From contig NHZP01000055.1 of assembly GCA_003313425.1 (NCBI GenBank), forward strand, positions 248,001-312,000: a stretch of 64,000 nucleotides of DNA. The letters are read 5' to 3'. Each line of letters opens with the position of its first letter. Within the stretch, counting starts at the first letter, position 1. The notes under the pieces are model-generated. The model had not been told where the DNA came from. It did not search any database and was given only the letters and a program-made list of their open reading frames with translations. Both the position numbers and the translations under genes were made by a program. The stretch is from Pseudopyrenochaeta lycopersici (Eukaryota > Ascomycota > Dothideomycetes > Pleosporales > Pseudopyrenochaetaceae). Positions 43,252 to 53,906 of this stretch are shown piece by piece.

Positions 43252-43509
43252 TCATGGAGACGGGCCATTGCGCACTCCATTGGAAGGGGTTTCACGCAAA
43301 GCACCGTGCAACTGTTGAACGTTGGGGTCGTTCGTGAAACTCACGGTGCCAACTGCTGAGGGCGGTGTACCAACACGCTGTGTGCTGTTCTCAGCTGAGT
43401 GGTTGCCGTTATTGTTCACTTCACCAGTAGATGTTGAACCGCCACATGGTTGGGTGGAGGTTGTGACACTGCTTGCTAAAGCGGAGGCGCTCGATTGGTC
43501 GCTAGACAT
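43252..43509 (-). CDS. Small low-complexity hypothetical protein
   Basis: An 85-codon frame from ATG 43509 (MSSDQSSASALASSVTTSTQ) that is rich in Ser, Thr, Asn and Gly, with no domain. It could be a first exon of a longer gene or spurious. Confidence 0.3.
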   Translation of the reverse strand: MSSDQSSASALASSVTTSTQPCGGSTSTGEVNNNGNHSAENSTQRVGTPPSAVGTVSFTNDPNVQQLHGALRETPSNGVRNGPSP

Positions 43510-44320
43510 GATTGATGTATCCCACAAGTAAAAGATGATGGTTAGAAAAGAGCTAGTTCTGTCAGCAGAAGACTGAGCGTAGGATGTTACGACAAACCTA
43601 GAGTTTATGGCGTCTAATAAGGTCGTTAACTAAAGAGTGAGTAGAAGGATCATGCTCTACATACAGGCTGTCATAAATGCTTCAGATGGTGAAAGCACGG
43701 TTAATCTTGGACAACTAGTCTACAAAGATACTGAGCGTGGTCAGATCGAAAGAGTTGGTGGAGAGAAAGTATGTTGAAGACAATCAAGGATGGTCGACGA
43801 TGATGGAACTACGATGAGAAGAAGCTAGGCACCTGATGCTGGGAATGAAGAAACGAAGTCAACATGCGATGCTTTATACCCTCACGTCCACGCCCACGCT
43901 CGATGGAGTTTCTCCCTTCGTCTGGGTTCCCTGGTCCTGTGGAGGGATGCTGCGCATGCAGTGGCATACTTCTCGCCATAGTGCTGCAGGTGTGAAGGGG
44001 CTTGCAGTGCTAACGGCTCACGGCTCACGGCAACGACCAGTTCCATGAATATGGGGAACATGCACTAGTTCCGTTTGGACGGCCGCATACCTACAACCGC
44101 TTCGGTAAGGAGAGAAAGTAAAGATCAGCTGCGAAAGATAAGCCAATGTTCGCAACTATTTTCTACGCTTGGGGTCCAGCTCTTTCATATTAGTTTCATA
44201 GAGCAATTGTCCGCTACCTTAGTCTGCAACGTCGATCAGAGATATATCGACTTGTCCTTCGCAACTGTTTATTGTGCACGCTTCAATGTATCGCTAGCTT
44301 CTAAATAGGCTTTTCGTATT
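43510..44320. other. Intergenic
   Basis: No convincing frame. It leads into the 44-bp tandem repeat. Confidence 0.35.
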
Positions 44321-44528
44321 TGATGAGGAACTGAGACATTGAGACTAGAGATTTCGATCGCAAAGGCTAAGGTGCCGAAACGTTGAGACCAAAGATTTCG
44401 ATTGTAAAGGCTTATAGGCGAAGATATTGAGACTGGAAATCTCGATCATAGAAGCCGATGAGGACAAATACTAAGACTAGAGATTTCGATCGCAGAAGAT
44501 GAGATGCCAAGACATTGGGCTTGGAGAC
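44321..44528. repeat. 44-bp tandem repeat, about 4.7 copies
   Basis: The motif TTGAGACTAGAGATTTCGAT recurs with exact 44-base spacing at 44339, 44383, 44427, 44471 and 44515, with substitutions between copies. It is intergenic and non-coding. A weaker two-copy repeat with the same 44-base period occurs at 46573-46655, with unrelated sequence. Confidence 0.85.
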
Positions 44529-45074
44529 TCCATTAGCTTTACCGCGATCAAGGTAGAACCGGCAAATAAGCGATAGCGCACCCCATCAATCTCAATGTCC
44601 AGCATCTCCATTTCTCACCTTTGCACAGTCACCATGTAATATCCACCAAGGTATAGTTTCATGAAGTGTCTGAAGTCAACCTTGGAAGGTACCAACAGAA
44701 ACCTACCATGGGTTGTGCCAACAACATGGAACGTGCGTTCACGTGATGGGCCCCGCGCTAATTCAGTTGCACGTCGGGCTCCAACCGTTGACAACTGAAG
44801 TAGTTCGGCGACATTTTAGACCAAACCCTTCCTCCTACTATCGCACGACCTTGTCTGGCCGCGATTCTTGACGCAACACCGTGCAGATTCGTTGTCAACA
44901 TACAGTAAGCACTCATCAGCTACTTTCGTGTCGCTGTCCAGGCTGACACATCACAGAAGACATCTTCCGCTCCCCCACTCCACAACCCTATCTCCATACC
45001 CTTCGATACCTTCAGTTCCGCACTGCGGATATAATAACCAAACGAGGAGCATACCAGGCTTGGTGTGCCACAAT

Positions 45075-45490
45075 ATGTCGCTCACAGTGGATGAATACTA
45101 CAAGGCCATCTCTTCGGAAACAGCAGATAATGACGAGGCACTCATAGCGATGGCATCAGACGAAGTGAGTCATTTGTCGACCATTATGCATATTGACGAA
45201 GCTAATGCTGTATCCGAAAGCCTAACGGCGTCAAAGCCACGTTTGCGATCACCCCATGGACGAATTACACCTTGAAAATCGTCCCTAGCGATTCAAAAAC
45301 CCGTCTCATCGTTTTCAAACCACCTAAAGACCGCCAAAAATTTGGATGCATACGAGTTCGCGACAAGAACAACACAAAAACCAAGTTATGGGATGTTGTA
45401 GAACAGGCTGGTCATTATGTGGGGCTAGTGCCTGCAGGATGCATATTTGAGGCTATGATGGTCGACGCGAAGATCTTTACTCGGCAGTAG
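45075..45490 (+). CDS. Small two-exon hypothetical protein (119 residues)
   Basis: Exon 1 is 45075-45164 (MSLTVDEYYKAISSETADND), the intron is 45165-45220 (GTGAGT...GCTAATG...AAAG, 56 bases), and exon 2 is 45221-45490. Exon 2 gives NGVKATFAITPWTNYTLKIV then RQKFGCIRVRDKNNTKTKLW and ends KIFTRQ. Splicing is phase 0 and needed to reach the better downstream frame. The upstream frame is open to 44868 but reads as leader. No family is recognised. Its stop overlaps the end of the next, convergent gene by 14 bases. Confidence 0.55.
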
Positions 45491-45800
45491 GTAGGTCTAG
45501 GTACAGTAAATGGTACCGGTCGCCTATCGTTATTGCTTCATGGCGTGGTATCGTATGAAGGGCTGAAGCAACGCGATCTTCCGTCGGGATAGTCAAGATG
45601 AGATCGTTCTCCCAACTAGATCCATATTCCTTCCAAATTTCGGGCCAAAGCTGACGAGGTATCGCAAATGCTGTTTTTATCCCCATTGTTATACCTGAAC
45701 CAGAATCTATTTCATGCTCAGTGTGGGTAATCTCCTTGTAAGTTGCGATATAAATACCTTGTAAGTTTGCAATGCCCTCCTCTGGCTCTTGCCGACTCAT
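45477..45800 (-). CDS. Small hypothetical protein (107 residues)
   Basis: A frame from ATG 45800 (MSRQEPEEGIANLQGIYIAT) through GIKTAFAIPRQLWPEIWKEY to IGDRYHLLYLDLPTAE. It is convergent with the 45075-45490 gene and overlaps it. It may instead be the last exon of the minus-strand gene starting at 46468, since splice-like sites lie between them (45820-45950), but no phase combination is clearly right. Confidence 0.4.
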   Translation of the reverse strand: MSRQEPEEGIANLQGIYIATYKEITHTEHEIDSGSGITMGIKTAFAIPRQLWPEIWKEYGSSWENDLILTIPTEDRVASALHTIPRHEAITIGDRYHLLYLDLPTAE

Positions 45801-45931
45801 TTCATGCCTGCTTTCGTCTATGACGGATAATCACATTAGACAGATATGCAAAGGCGAACCGGCTCAACGCACCTGTGCAAACACGTTTAGCTCGTCCGGC
45901 ATTCTCTATATCCTGAAATTCTTAGCATTGG

Positions 45932-46468
45932 TTAGTGATGCTGATATCTGATGGAGTGTGAACACGTACTTCTTTTGAAATCGCCTCCTATTTCCGCAGA
46001 CTGCGCCACTGCGACCTGGAATTCAGTGCGAAGGATCCAGCCAGAAGGGAGCGAGCGTGTGGAAATGTACTTCGGTGTAACTTGCGTCAGGCGGTCGAAC
46101 GTTCTCCGCGCCATTTTGTTGATGCCCACTACAGTGTATGATGCGGCGATGAACATAAACGGTATTGTGTCAAGTCGCTGGAGTGCCTGAAATCGATCGT
46201 TCTCATTCGGGCTTCCACCATGAACCTCCTTAATGATGCTCACTATCCTGTTCTTGTAGGCTGCGCACAGCTTTTTATAGCCTTTCCTCTCGTGATTTGT
46301 TTCACACAACCATCCTGTGGTCTTTTCAAATGCTTCATGCACTTCAAGCTCACTTGAAAGCTCTGCAGCTAACCTTTTCACCATTTCTAAGTCCGTGTTG
46401 CCAAGATTGGTTGTCCATATCCGCTCTTTGACTTGACTCAAACTTGTGATTAGCTGATTGGCATGCAT
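45932..46468 (-). CDS. Hypothetical helical protein (about 170-180 residues)
   Basis: A frame from ATG 46468 (MHANQLITSLSQVKERIWTT) with regular helical periodicity (VKRLAAELSSELEVHEAFEK, ERKGYKKLCAAYKNRIVSII), ending at 45932 unless spliced. A donor GTACGT at ~45967 and acceptor TTTCAG at ~45920 suggest a short final exon with an early stop. Family not recognised. Confidence 0.45.
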   Translation of the reverse strand: MHANQLITSLSQVKERIWTTNLGNTDLEMVKRLAAELSSELEVHEAFEKTTGWLCETNHERKGYKKLCAAYKNRIVSIIKEVHGGSPNENDRFQALQRLDTIPFMFIAASYTVVGINKMARRTFDRLTQVTPKYISTRSLPSGWILRTEFQVAVAQSAEIGGDFKRSTCSHSIRYQHH

Positions 46469-46490
46469 AGCTTCGAGTTATGTAGATTGG

Positions 46491-46655
46491 TGTGATGTAC
46501 TCTGTCGTGTGTGATGTACTCTGTCGTGTGGAATGAGATACACAGGTTTGTGATTGAAAATTCCGTCCACATTAGCTTGTTTGCCAAGTATTTGAAACCA
46601 GAATATCCAGTCTCACTAGCTTATTTGCCAAGTTTTTGAAACCAGAATATTCAGA
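46491..46655. repeat. Two short tandem duplications
   Basis: A 19-bp unit (GTGATGTACTCTGTCGTGT) is present twice at 46492-46529. A 44-bp unit starting TAGCTTGTTTGCCAAGTAT is present twice, diverged, at 46573 and 46617. Non-coding, upstream of the 46468 start. Confidence 0.7.
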
Positions 46656-47795
46656 TCCGCCAAGTAGCTCATCTCCTAGAGACCCCTGTTTTCAGCCAAT
46701 GAACAATCATCTATGTCATCCCATTTGCCCGCCCCACTATGCTGAGGCGACTCTTCTAGCTTACGAATCCTTCGCGGGGGCGGTTCGCCAACCCGTCTTT
46801 CTGGCCAGCCCTCGAATCGTACATAAGCGACTATGCACATTCAACGCATCAGGATCGCAGCATGCAACATCCAAGCTCCGGCTATTTGTCTTATGCTCTA
46901 TCGCTCTGGTTTTGGGACTGCGCATGTGTTCAGACACGCTGCATCCACACCGGGTCATCGGTTGTGCAACTCCTCGCGAACTCCCTGTAGCTCGGTAGCT
47001 GATAATCTTAATTAGCTACCGCGCCACGCTGTGATGCGCGATTAAGCGTCTCGGAATGCCTGTTCAGTATAATGTTTGATGTAAGGCGATGCAGCGATTT
47101 GACCACGCGAATGGATGTCGATGAGCTAGTAAACACAGGCATCTGCTCTACTTGCCCAGAACATGTACCAGAAAACAGAGACCAGACGGCTATTTTCCTA
47201 TATAAAGGAACGGCCTCCAGCGCTCTACTTCGAATGGACACAACCTCCAGTCAACCTTTTCTCCGCGCAGTATCATTACGCTATCTTGTCTGCGTTTAGC
47301 GACAATTACATCCATATTCAAGGAACGGGAAACCGATCGAGTCTCGAAATCGCCAACTCTCCACTACTTCTTTGCTGCAACCGTAAGTATGAGCCACGCT
47401 CATGTAAGGCAATAGATTAACAATACCTAGATGTGTCCCTGGGAAAAAGTCCTCTGCACCGGCAAAAGTGGCAGGTGTCAGCATGAATTCCGCAGATACC
47501 GAACCTCGAATTGCGGACGCTCCTGTGACGATGCAGCAGCTACATCGTGGACTGTGCAACGTGATGGGACGTGTGCATCTTGTCTCTATGCCACTCCGCC
47601 TTCAAGTCAGTGAATAATCAGGGCACTGTTCGTCACATAGTATGAATGCTTGGTGGGCCTCACCGATATAGCTCTACATAGGCCAGCCAATCACAACAAT
47701 GATCTCAATGCTTAGTAATCTCTGCATCCGTCAATAAAATCCCACCCTTTATGCCATTATCTCTTGCTCCTCTTCTCCTCTTCACAACATGAAAA
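46656..47795. other. Intergenic
   Basis: Several 60-120-codon frames overlap on both strands without splice support. None is accepted. Confidence 0.3.
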
Positions 47796-48303
47796 ATGGC
47801 GTCCAGAGCAACACTCTCAGAGGTAACAGCGAGATCTAGTCTTTTCTGAGCCTAACTTCTAACACGGTCAGCCCATCATAAGCGCACTCCAGAATAAAGA
47901 GCCTACAAGGATTGTCGTTGTGATAAAGAAAAATGCGCCCACATACTCGCTTGCACCTGACACTATTGTGGAGAAGACATGTTCAGACCTTAAGGTTATT
48001 GCCTCTCACCGTCTCCTTGTGATCCAAAAGTGGCCGCAACATACGGTCCTGATTTTCGATATCTTTCATCCTGCCTACGATGTGTCCACTGCGCATCACA
48101 AGGAAAATATACAAGTTCTCCGTATCATCAGCAACAAGCGCTTCGACGCCCGACTTCCTAGCTCTGATTTTCGAGAATACATCAATGCTCAGGTCGCAGC
48201 ATTTCACAATCTCAACGGGTGGAGTGCAATCCCACCATACATTGAGGACCAGACGGACACAGTACGGAAGTACCCGGATCCCCGCGACACCTCTCTCTTA
48301 TGA
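47796..48303 (+). CDS. Small two-exon hypothetical protein (152 residues)
   Basis: Exon 1 is 47796-47822 (MASRATLSE), the intron is 47823-47871 (GTAACA, CTAAC branch, 49 bases), and exon 2 is 47872-48303. The product begins PIISALQNKEPTRIVVVIKK after the junction, followed by VIASHRLLVIQKWPQHTVLI and SSDFREYINAQVAAFHNLNG. Splicing in phase gives a clean ATG start that the unspliced frame lacks. Family not recognised. It is the last gene of the island before the transposon-rich block. Confidence 0.5.
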
Positions 48304-48731
48304 AGGCGATTCGGGACAATGAGCTCAACCAGTACGAGATCTGACGCTCTTGAATATCTCCTACTAATGGCTGCTGGATAGGCAAACAAGTCGAAAACCC
48401 CCGCGTTTACACCGGTGAAGTAGACATAGTCAGAAGAAAGAGGCTTTGCTTTGAAGATATGTAGATTGCAGGTATAAGGTTGAATCAGCATTGACATGCA
48501 TGTTTTCTTTATGGTGTGAGCTCTCAAACGCCCGCAACTCCTACACTATAGTGCTCCCGTCAAGTAAAGCGATGCCCAAACTTTCTTGGTTGGTCCTATG
48601 CTTCTATTTCCAGAACCGCTAAGCGGATACTGCCATAATTGAATGTCCAAAAAAATGTACCCGTGGAATGCGACAGGGACTCGCAGAACATTGGCAGTGC
48701 GAAGATGAGCCGGTCTGCTTGTTATCCCACA
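48304..48731. other. Intergenic
   Basis: No supported gene. Confidence 0.35.
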
Positions 48732-48959
48732 TAACGTGTCCCACAAGCGAGCGCCGCGCACAAGCGAGCGCCGCACCCCACCAAGTTTGAGCACCTCTCT
48801 CATCTTAACGTACAATAGCTTAACGCCACGCTCTTTAAATGCCTTCAAACGAAGCAGATATCTAGCTTACTATCTTAGCTATTTATGCGTATTAAATTAG
48901 TGGCAACTGGCCTGCTGCAGCAATCTTTAACGTGTCTAAAAGAACAATCCGTCGCCGAC

Positions 48960-50043
48960 GCGCTAGGACTACTGCTTAACGCGATTACCAGCCTAACTTA
49001 CGGAAGCTTACCTAGCTAGAAGAGGAGGTGATAGTTAATTATATACTTGATCTAGATCAGCGTGGATTTCCGCCTACGTACGCAGCTATACGTGATATAG
49101 CTAATGAGCTGCTATCAACGCGTGGTAGAGGTCTGGTTGGCATAAATTGGCCATCTATACCCTCTACATGCCACCACACTCATCTTATCTGCTGCAGCCT
49201 CTTGACGTTAGCTGCTTCTCTCCTCTTAAGAAGGCGTACAGCCGCTAGATAGAGAGCTTGATTAAGGCCCACATCAACCACATTACTAAGCTTGAATTTC
49301 TGCCTGCCTTTAAAGCAGCATTTGATTAAGCTTTCACTGCAGTTAATATACGCTCAGCATTTCGAGGAGCAGGCCTTGTTCCTCTCCAGCCAGACGTTGT
49401 CTTGTCAAGGCTAGATGTCCAGCTGCGTACGCTATCACCAGCAGCTCAGTTAGGAGCTCGGGAAGGAGCTCAGCTAGGAGCTCAGTTAGGAGCTCAATTA
49501 GGAGCTCAGCTAGGAGCTCAATTAGGAGCTCAGCTAGGAGCTCAGCTAGGAGCTGAGCAAGGAGCTGAGCAAGGAGCCTAGCAAGGAGCTCAGTAAGGAG
49601 CTCTCTGGGAGCCTCAAACACCAAGGAACCCACGTGAGTTTAAGGCTCAATCGACTCTAATTAGCGATCGCGTTTAACGGCATAAGAGCTTATTACCAGC
49701 CTTAATTATTAAGGCGCTTAATTAGTTTATAAAGGGGACTATAGTAGGGGCACATAGAGCTAAGCTAATAGAGGGTAGGATTAATAGCCTTAAGAAGGCT
49801 AATAAGGCAGTAACTTAGCAAAAGCAGCACAAGAGAAAGTAGATTTAGAAGTAAGGAGTCTTAATAAAGGGAGTTAGAGAGGATATAGTTACTTAATAAG
49901 AGGCTAATTAACAGATTAGGCGTGAAATGCGTTAAAGTAGGGAGCAATTAGGCCTTAGCAGCCGGGCTCTATTGCGCTGTAAAAGGTGCAGAGAGACTAG
50001 GCATAACTCGCGCATCTGTAAAAACGATACTATAGGTGCTACT
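48960..50043 (+). pseudogene. Pogo-like transposase relic
   Basis: Pieces match the HTH, the last catalytic-Asp segment (QPLDVSCF) and the C-terminal zinc knuckle of the 57230-58864 transposase. The section holding the first two catalytic Asp residues is deleted between about 49150 and 49160. Many TAG/TAA codons replace expected Gln codons, consistent with RIP. Not functional. Confidence 0.7.
49447..49602 (+). repeat. 12-bp minisatellite inside the transposase relic
   Basis: Thirteen contiguous 12-base units of the form CAGYTAGGAGCT (variants CAATTAGGAGCT and GAGCAAGGAGCT). In the transposase frame they read as Gln/Glu-Leu/Gln-Gly-Ala repeats placed between the catalytic domain and the zinc knuckle. 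The intact relative has no such array there. Confidence 0.9.
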
Positions 50044-50214
50044 TAAGCTTGCATACTAATATCTATAGAGTACTTAAATTTATGGTTAAGCTGTACGCTG
50101 GTAGAGGTGCTCAAACTTGGTGGGGTGCGGCGCTCGCTTGTGCGCGGCGCTCGCTTGTGGGACACGTTACTGTACTCGCCGTCCACATCCCCTTTGCCCT
50201 CGCCTTTGCACTTC

Positions 50215-50895
50215 TTCGCCGGACTTCGTATACGGCGATTTGTAAATCGAAGGCGGCGAAAATGCGCTCGACGCTCGTGTGTCTACGGAATAGCAATAGC
50301 ACGGCACGCTCGACATCTGTCTGGTAAAAGATGAAGTCATCGCGCCTGCTTGTTGTCTCCCTTGAGAACACCGCGTTCACGCTGCAGGTGGCCCTCGCCA
50401 GGTTTCACACGCTGGCTTCTGTTGCGTAGCTTGTGCCTGTATCACTGTGTCATCGCGTGGGCGCTTCTTTTTCGCCCTCGTATCATGCGTCGGTATCCCC
50501 ATTGAGCTTTACATGCGGCGAATTGGACGAAGTCGTTTGCGCGCTGGACGGTGCCGTCCTCTCGCCACTGAGTCCGACGTTACTTTATCCCTCTTCGTCG
50601 TCGCTTCTTGTCCTGCTCCTCAAAGTGTATAGGGATGTCTTCAATAGACTTCGTATGCGACAGCTTGTGAACCGACAGCGGCGGGGATGCGCTCGGCGCT
50701 CGTGTGTGTTCGTTGTCTACGGAACCTCGATAGCACGGTGCGCTCGATATCTGTGCGGTAAAGATGAAGCCGTCGCGCCCGCTTATTGTCTGCTCCCTTA
50801 TGAACATTGCGTTCACGCTTCTTATAGCCTTCGCCAGGTTTCACATGCTGGCTTCTGTTGCACCACTATGCTTGTTCCACTATGTCATCGCGTTG
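50215..50895. repeat. Diverged direct repeat, two copies of ~250 bp
   Basis: A segment at about 50215-50465 recurs at about 50645-50895. Shared strings include GCGCTCGTGTGTGT/GCTCGTGTGTCTACGG, GCACGGYRCGCTCGA, GGTAAARGATGAAG, CGCCAGGTTTCACAYGCTGG and CTTCTGTTGC. GC-rich. Frames through it are shadows. Its origin is unknown. Confidence 0.65.
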
Positions 50896-51592
50896 CACAT
50901 GCGACGTCGGTTCGAGGCTGCGGATGGGCTTATTTGCTGCGCGCGGACCGTTCGGTGGGCGCGAACGCTTGCTCTTTGGGCTGATATAGGGAGACTAGAA
51001 CTATTAGCTCTGCGTGCGCAGCATGTCTTTAAGAGTATATATAAGACGGCATGTCGGAAGAAAGGCAAAATAATGGATAGTAAACTTCAAAACGCGCGAT
51101 ACTGCGAACAACGGTGGGGAAGCACTTGAAGCCCAACAAAAAAAGAATCAGGCGGTGCCGCAGCCGGTTTTAGCCTGCCACACGCGCGAATCCAACCACC
51201 TCAGGCAGAAGTTGATAAGATGCTGCGAGCAGATGATAGCCACTCCGGGTAAAAACTCCAGGTTGTGTCGACAAGCTTCCTAATGAAGGTCCAGATCTTT
51301 TGCAGCTGGACGGGTTCAACGCTTCGAGGGTCTACCCCTTTCCTTTGCCGCCTACGTCATATTACCTAAAATTAGCCAACGCTTGTGGTTGAGCATGACA
51401 TTAGCTAGATCTAGAACCAGACTCGTCATGTATAGCTCAACGAAGAGGATTAAAGAGGAAGTAGATAAAATAAGTTGCTCTTGAAAGGCAAAGCGATCGT
51501 GTTGGCAGGAAGAGTTGGTTAATTATATGGTCAGATGAGAATAGTTGTCATACAAAGTCAATCTCAATAACGACACGAAGGATATTAAATTA
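50896..51592. other. Intergenic between repeat and Tc1-like element
   Basis: No supported gene or terminal repeat recognised. Confidence 0.35.
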
Positions 51593-52947
51593 TACAGTCA
51601 CTCTGGGAAAGTTTGAGTTGCTAAGCGAGATCGCTTAACACGCTGCGCACAACCAGCTCATTTAAGCCAGTACTACCAATGCCACCACGTCGTCAATTTG
51701 GCGCAGAAATCTCAGGAAATGCCCGCCAAGGGCCTAATTTAACGCCTTTGCAGCGACAAGCAATCATCTCTAAAGCTGAGGCTGGTGTTTCAGTTGCAGA
51801 CCTTATAGTTGAGTTCAAGCGTTCACCAAATTGCATCCGCACCACTATTCAACTTAGTCGAACACAAACAACACGAGATAAAGCTCCTCATTCTGGGCGT
51901 CCGCCAGCTCTATCGCCTCATCAGAAAAGGATCATCTATCGCAAAGCGCGCGCCCAGCCTAAGATTAAGTACTCAGAGCTTGCTCAAGCTAGTGTAGTCA
52001 TATATCCAGATAGGACATCCTCAAAGCCAGTCAGCCACAGCACATTATATAAGACACTTAAAAGCCAAGGTCTCACTAAACATCGCTGTAAAAAGCGCCC
52101 TCAGCTGTCTAAACGTCATGCTCAGCAGCGTCGTGCGTTCTATAGGACCTATTCAAACTTTCAGTAGCATCGCCGCACTCTCAAGTTCTCAGACGAGTGC
52201 TCTATTCAGAAGGGTTCAGGCCACAACCAAGAGTAGTGCTTTCAATTTCCATAGGAGAAATGGAAAAAAGATATAATTACTCCAGTTAGTACTAGCAGGA
52301 GGCCTACGCAGATAGTGTGGGGGGCTATATAGCTTAATGAACGAGGGCGGGCACGGAGGAGCAGGCTAGTCATAATAGAGCGCGATCCTAATGCTCCACA
52401 AGGTAGCTACTCCACTAAAAGTTACATTCAAGCCTTAACAGAGAGTCTCCTGCCTAGCCACCAGCGTTCACAGCTCTTTATGCAGGATAACGCGCGCATC
52501 CATACATCAAGAAGGGCAAGGAGCTAGCTAGCTGAGCAGGGTATCAACACTATCATCTAGCCACCTTACTCACCAGATCTCAACCCAATTAAGCACCTCT
52601 AGTAGCACCTTAAGAAGCGCATGAATCGCTTCTATCCTCAATATAACAACTATAGCGTAGCTGGACAAGAGTAGGATAGTTTCTGTAAGGCCTTAAAGAG
52701 GTGCTGGCGCAGTATACCTAGTAACCTCATCAAGGCGCTGATTTTAAGTATGCCTCGCCGGATTCAAGCCTGCAAAAAAGCGCGCGGCCAGCAGACGAAG
52801 TACTAGCTACCCAGCTATCTCCTCAAATAAAAAAATCAGTCTCTTTATCGCGTTTGAGGCTATTTTACTGTATAGTTGTGATACAGCTGCTGTGTTAGTG
52901 ATCGGTGGGGTAAGCTTGGCAACCAAAACTTTCCCGTAAGAACTGTA
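51593..52947 (+). mobile_element. Decayed Tc1-like element
   Basis: TA-bounded inverted ends: TACAGT, six variable bases, GGGAAAGTTT, two bases, GTTGC, one base, AAGC at 51593, and the matching complement ending at 52947. Length about 1.36 kb, normal for Tc1-like elements. It carries a plus-strand transposase relic. Confidence 0.75.
51679..52806 (+). pseudogene. Tc1-like transposase with several stops
   Basis: From ATG 51679 a 162-codon open part carries the paired helix-turn-helix region (LTPLQRQAIISKAEAGVSVA, HQKRIIYRKARAQPKIKYSE, HSTLYKTLKSQGLTKHR). The same frame continues past stops through DECSIQKG, QDNARIHTS and PPYSPDLNPIKHL, which are the DDE-type catalytic motifs, to 52806. The stops are mainly TAG, in places where Gln or Trp is expected. 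Not functional. Confidence 0.75.
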
Positions 52948-53184
52948 CATCGATGAATGTGGTGCCGATAGGGGACCATTTTTGGGGCCTGCTGCCCGCA
53001 TCGTAGCATCCTAAATTACTGTAATTCATTTTAATATTAGAAAGTTGGGTATTTTGAGAGCTCATAGCTTTATTAAGTTAGAAAGAAAAACTGAATTCGT
53101 CATAATGGCGACATAGGAAGGTAGCATGATCGTTCACAATACATCCTGCTTAAGAATTTCATCATTAACCCTGCTTTGGCTAGT

Positions 53185-53478
53185 CTAATATTTTTTATTG
53201 TCCCCATTGTCATATAGCGCCATTGCCCCATACTGCTCACAAAGGCCGGACATTGGGGCCGTAGAGCTAGATGTGTTCGTCCCCGGGTGATTCCGAGCGT
53301 GAAACTGTGCGAAAGATTCGCTGTTTTTTCCAGCTGGCACGTAATCCTCCACATCCCACTCCATTTCGCGGAGTCGTTTGCTTAATGTCATATGTGCCAC
53401 GAAATTTCGCAGATGTGCTTCTTTGTGTAGCTTCCCGTCAATAAGACCTTGGAGATATAGCATCTCAAATAGGTACAT
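53185..53478 (-). CDS. Hypothetical protein or 3' exon
   Basis: A 97-codon frame from ATG 53478 (MYLFEMLYLQGLIDGKLHKE) with LRNFVAHMTLSKRLREMEWD and a Ser/Thr-rich end. It may be a terminal exon rather than a gene. No family recognised. Confidence 0.3.
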   Translation of the reverse strand: MYLFEMLYLQGLIDGKLHKEAHLRNFVAHMTLSKRLREMEWDVEDYVPAGKNSESFAQFHARNHPGTNTSSSTAPMSGLCEQYGAMALYDNGDNKKY

Positions 53479-53906
53479 ACTGCAATGAATATAGCTCTCG
53501 GTGTTTGAGTTCGAAGATGTTGGGAAGAGGACATAATCTGCATTCAGAGGCCTGCTTTATAGTAAGGGCCCAAATGCGGGACCTTCACGGTACCAGAACT
53601 GGGTCTTCCGGAGCCGCATCCAAGGAGCATGATTCAGCAATCGCTGCGCCTCATAGCACTGTCTCCTGATGTTACAGGGATGCATAGACTGCTTAGCCTG
53701 ATTGCCGATGGCATTTTGCCCCCTCTGTGGATCCTTAATTAAAAGGTAGGGAGGTGGAGCCTGTCACAGAGAAGCATTCTGGGCATTCAATGGTAGCTAT
53801 CTACCGGTGGATGCATGGAAAGTCTTCCTAATTATCGCCCTCCATCTCTTCTCCGTCACTCTCTGAGTCGATTTCTATAGTGCCCAAGTTAGAATGTGGA
53901 TCCGTA
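53479..53906. other. Intergenic
   Basis: No supported frame between two minus-strand hypothetical genes. Confidence 0.3.

Larger units (their letters stand above)
48732..50169 (+). mobile_element. Decayed pogo/Fot1-like element with internal deletion
   Basis: Inverted ends TAACGTGTCCCACAAGCGAG at 48732 and the complement ending 50169, bounded by TA. Each repeat contains a tandem duplication of ACAAGCGAGCGCCGC. Inside are remnants collinear with the intact pogo-like transposase at 57230: ILDLDQRGFPPTYAAIRDIA, then after a deletion LLQPLDVSCFSPLKKAY, AFRGAGLVPLQPDVVLSRLD and a terminal zinc knuckle (CKRCRETRHNSRICK). Confidence 0.8.

Noticed and set aside
44868..45275. Single-exon 135-residue protein
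   Set aside because: Splicing at 45165-45220 gives a better frame, and the first ~69 codons read as leader sequence rich in Ser, His and Pro.
49343..49633. Minus-strand Leu-Ala-Glu repeat protein
   Set aside because: It is the antisense of the 12-bp minisatellite in a dead transposase and has no independent support.
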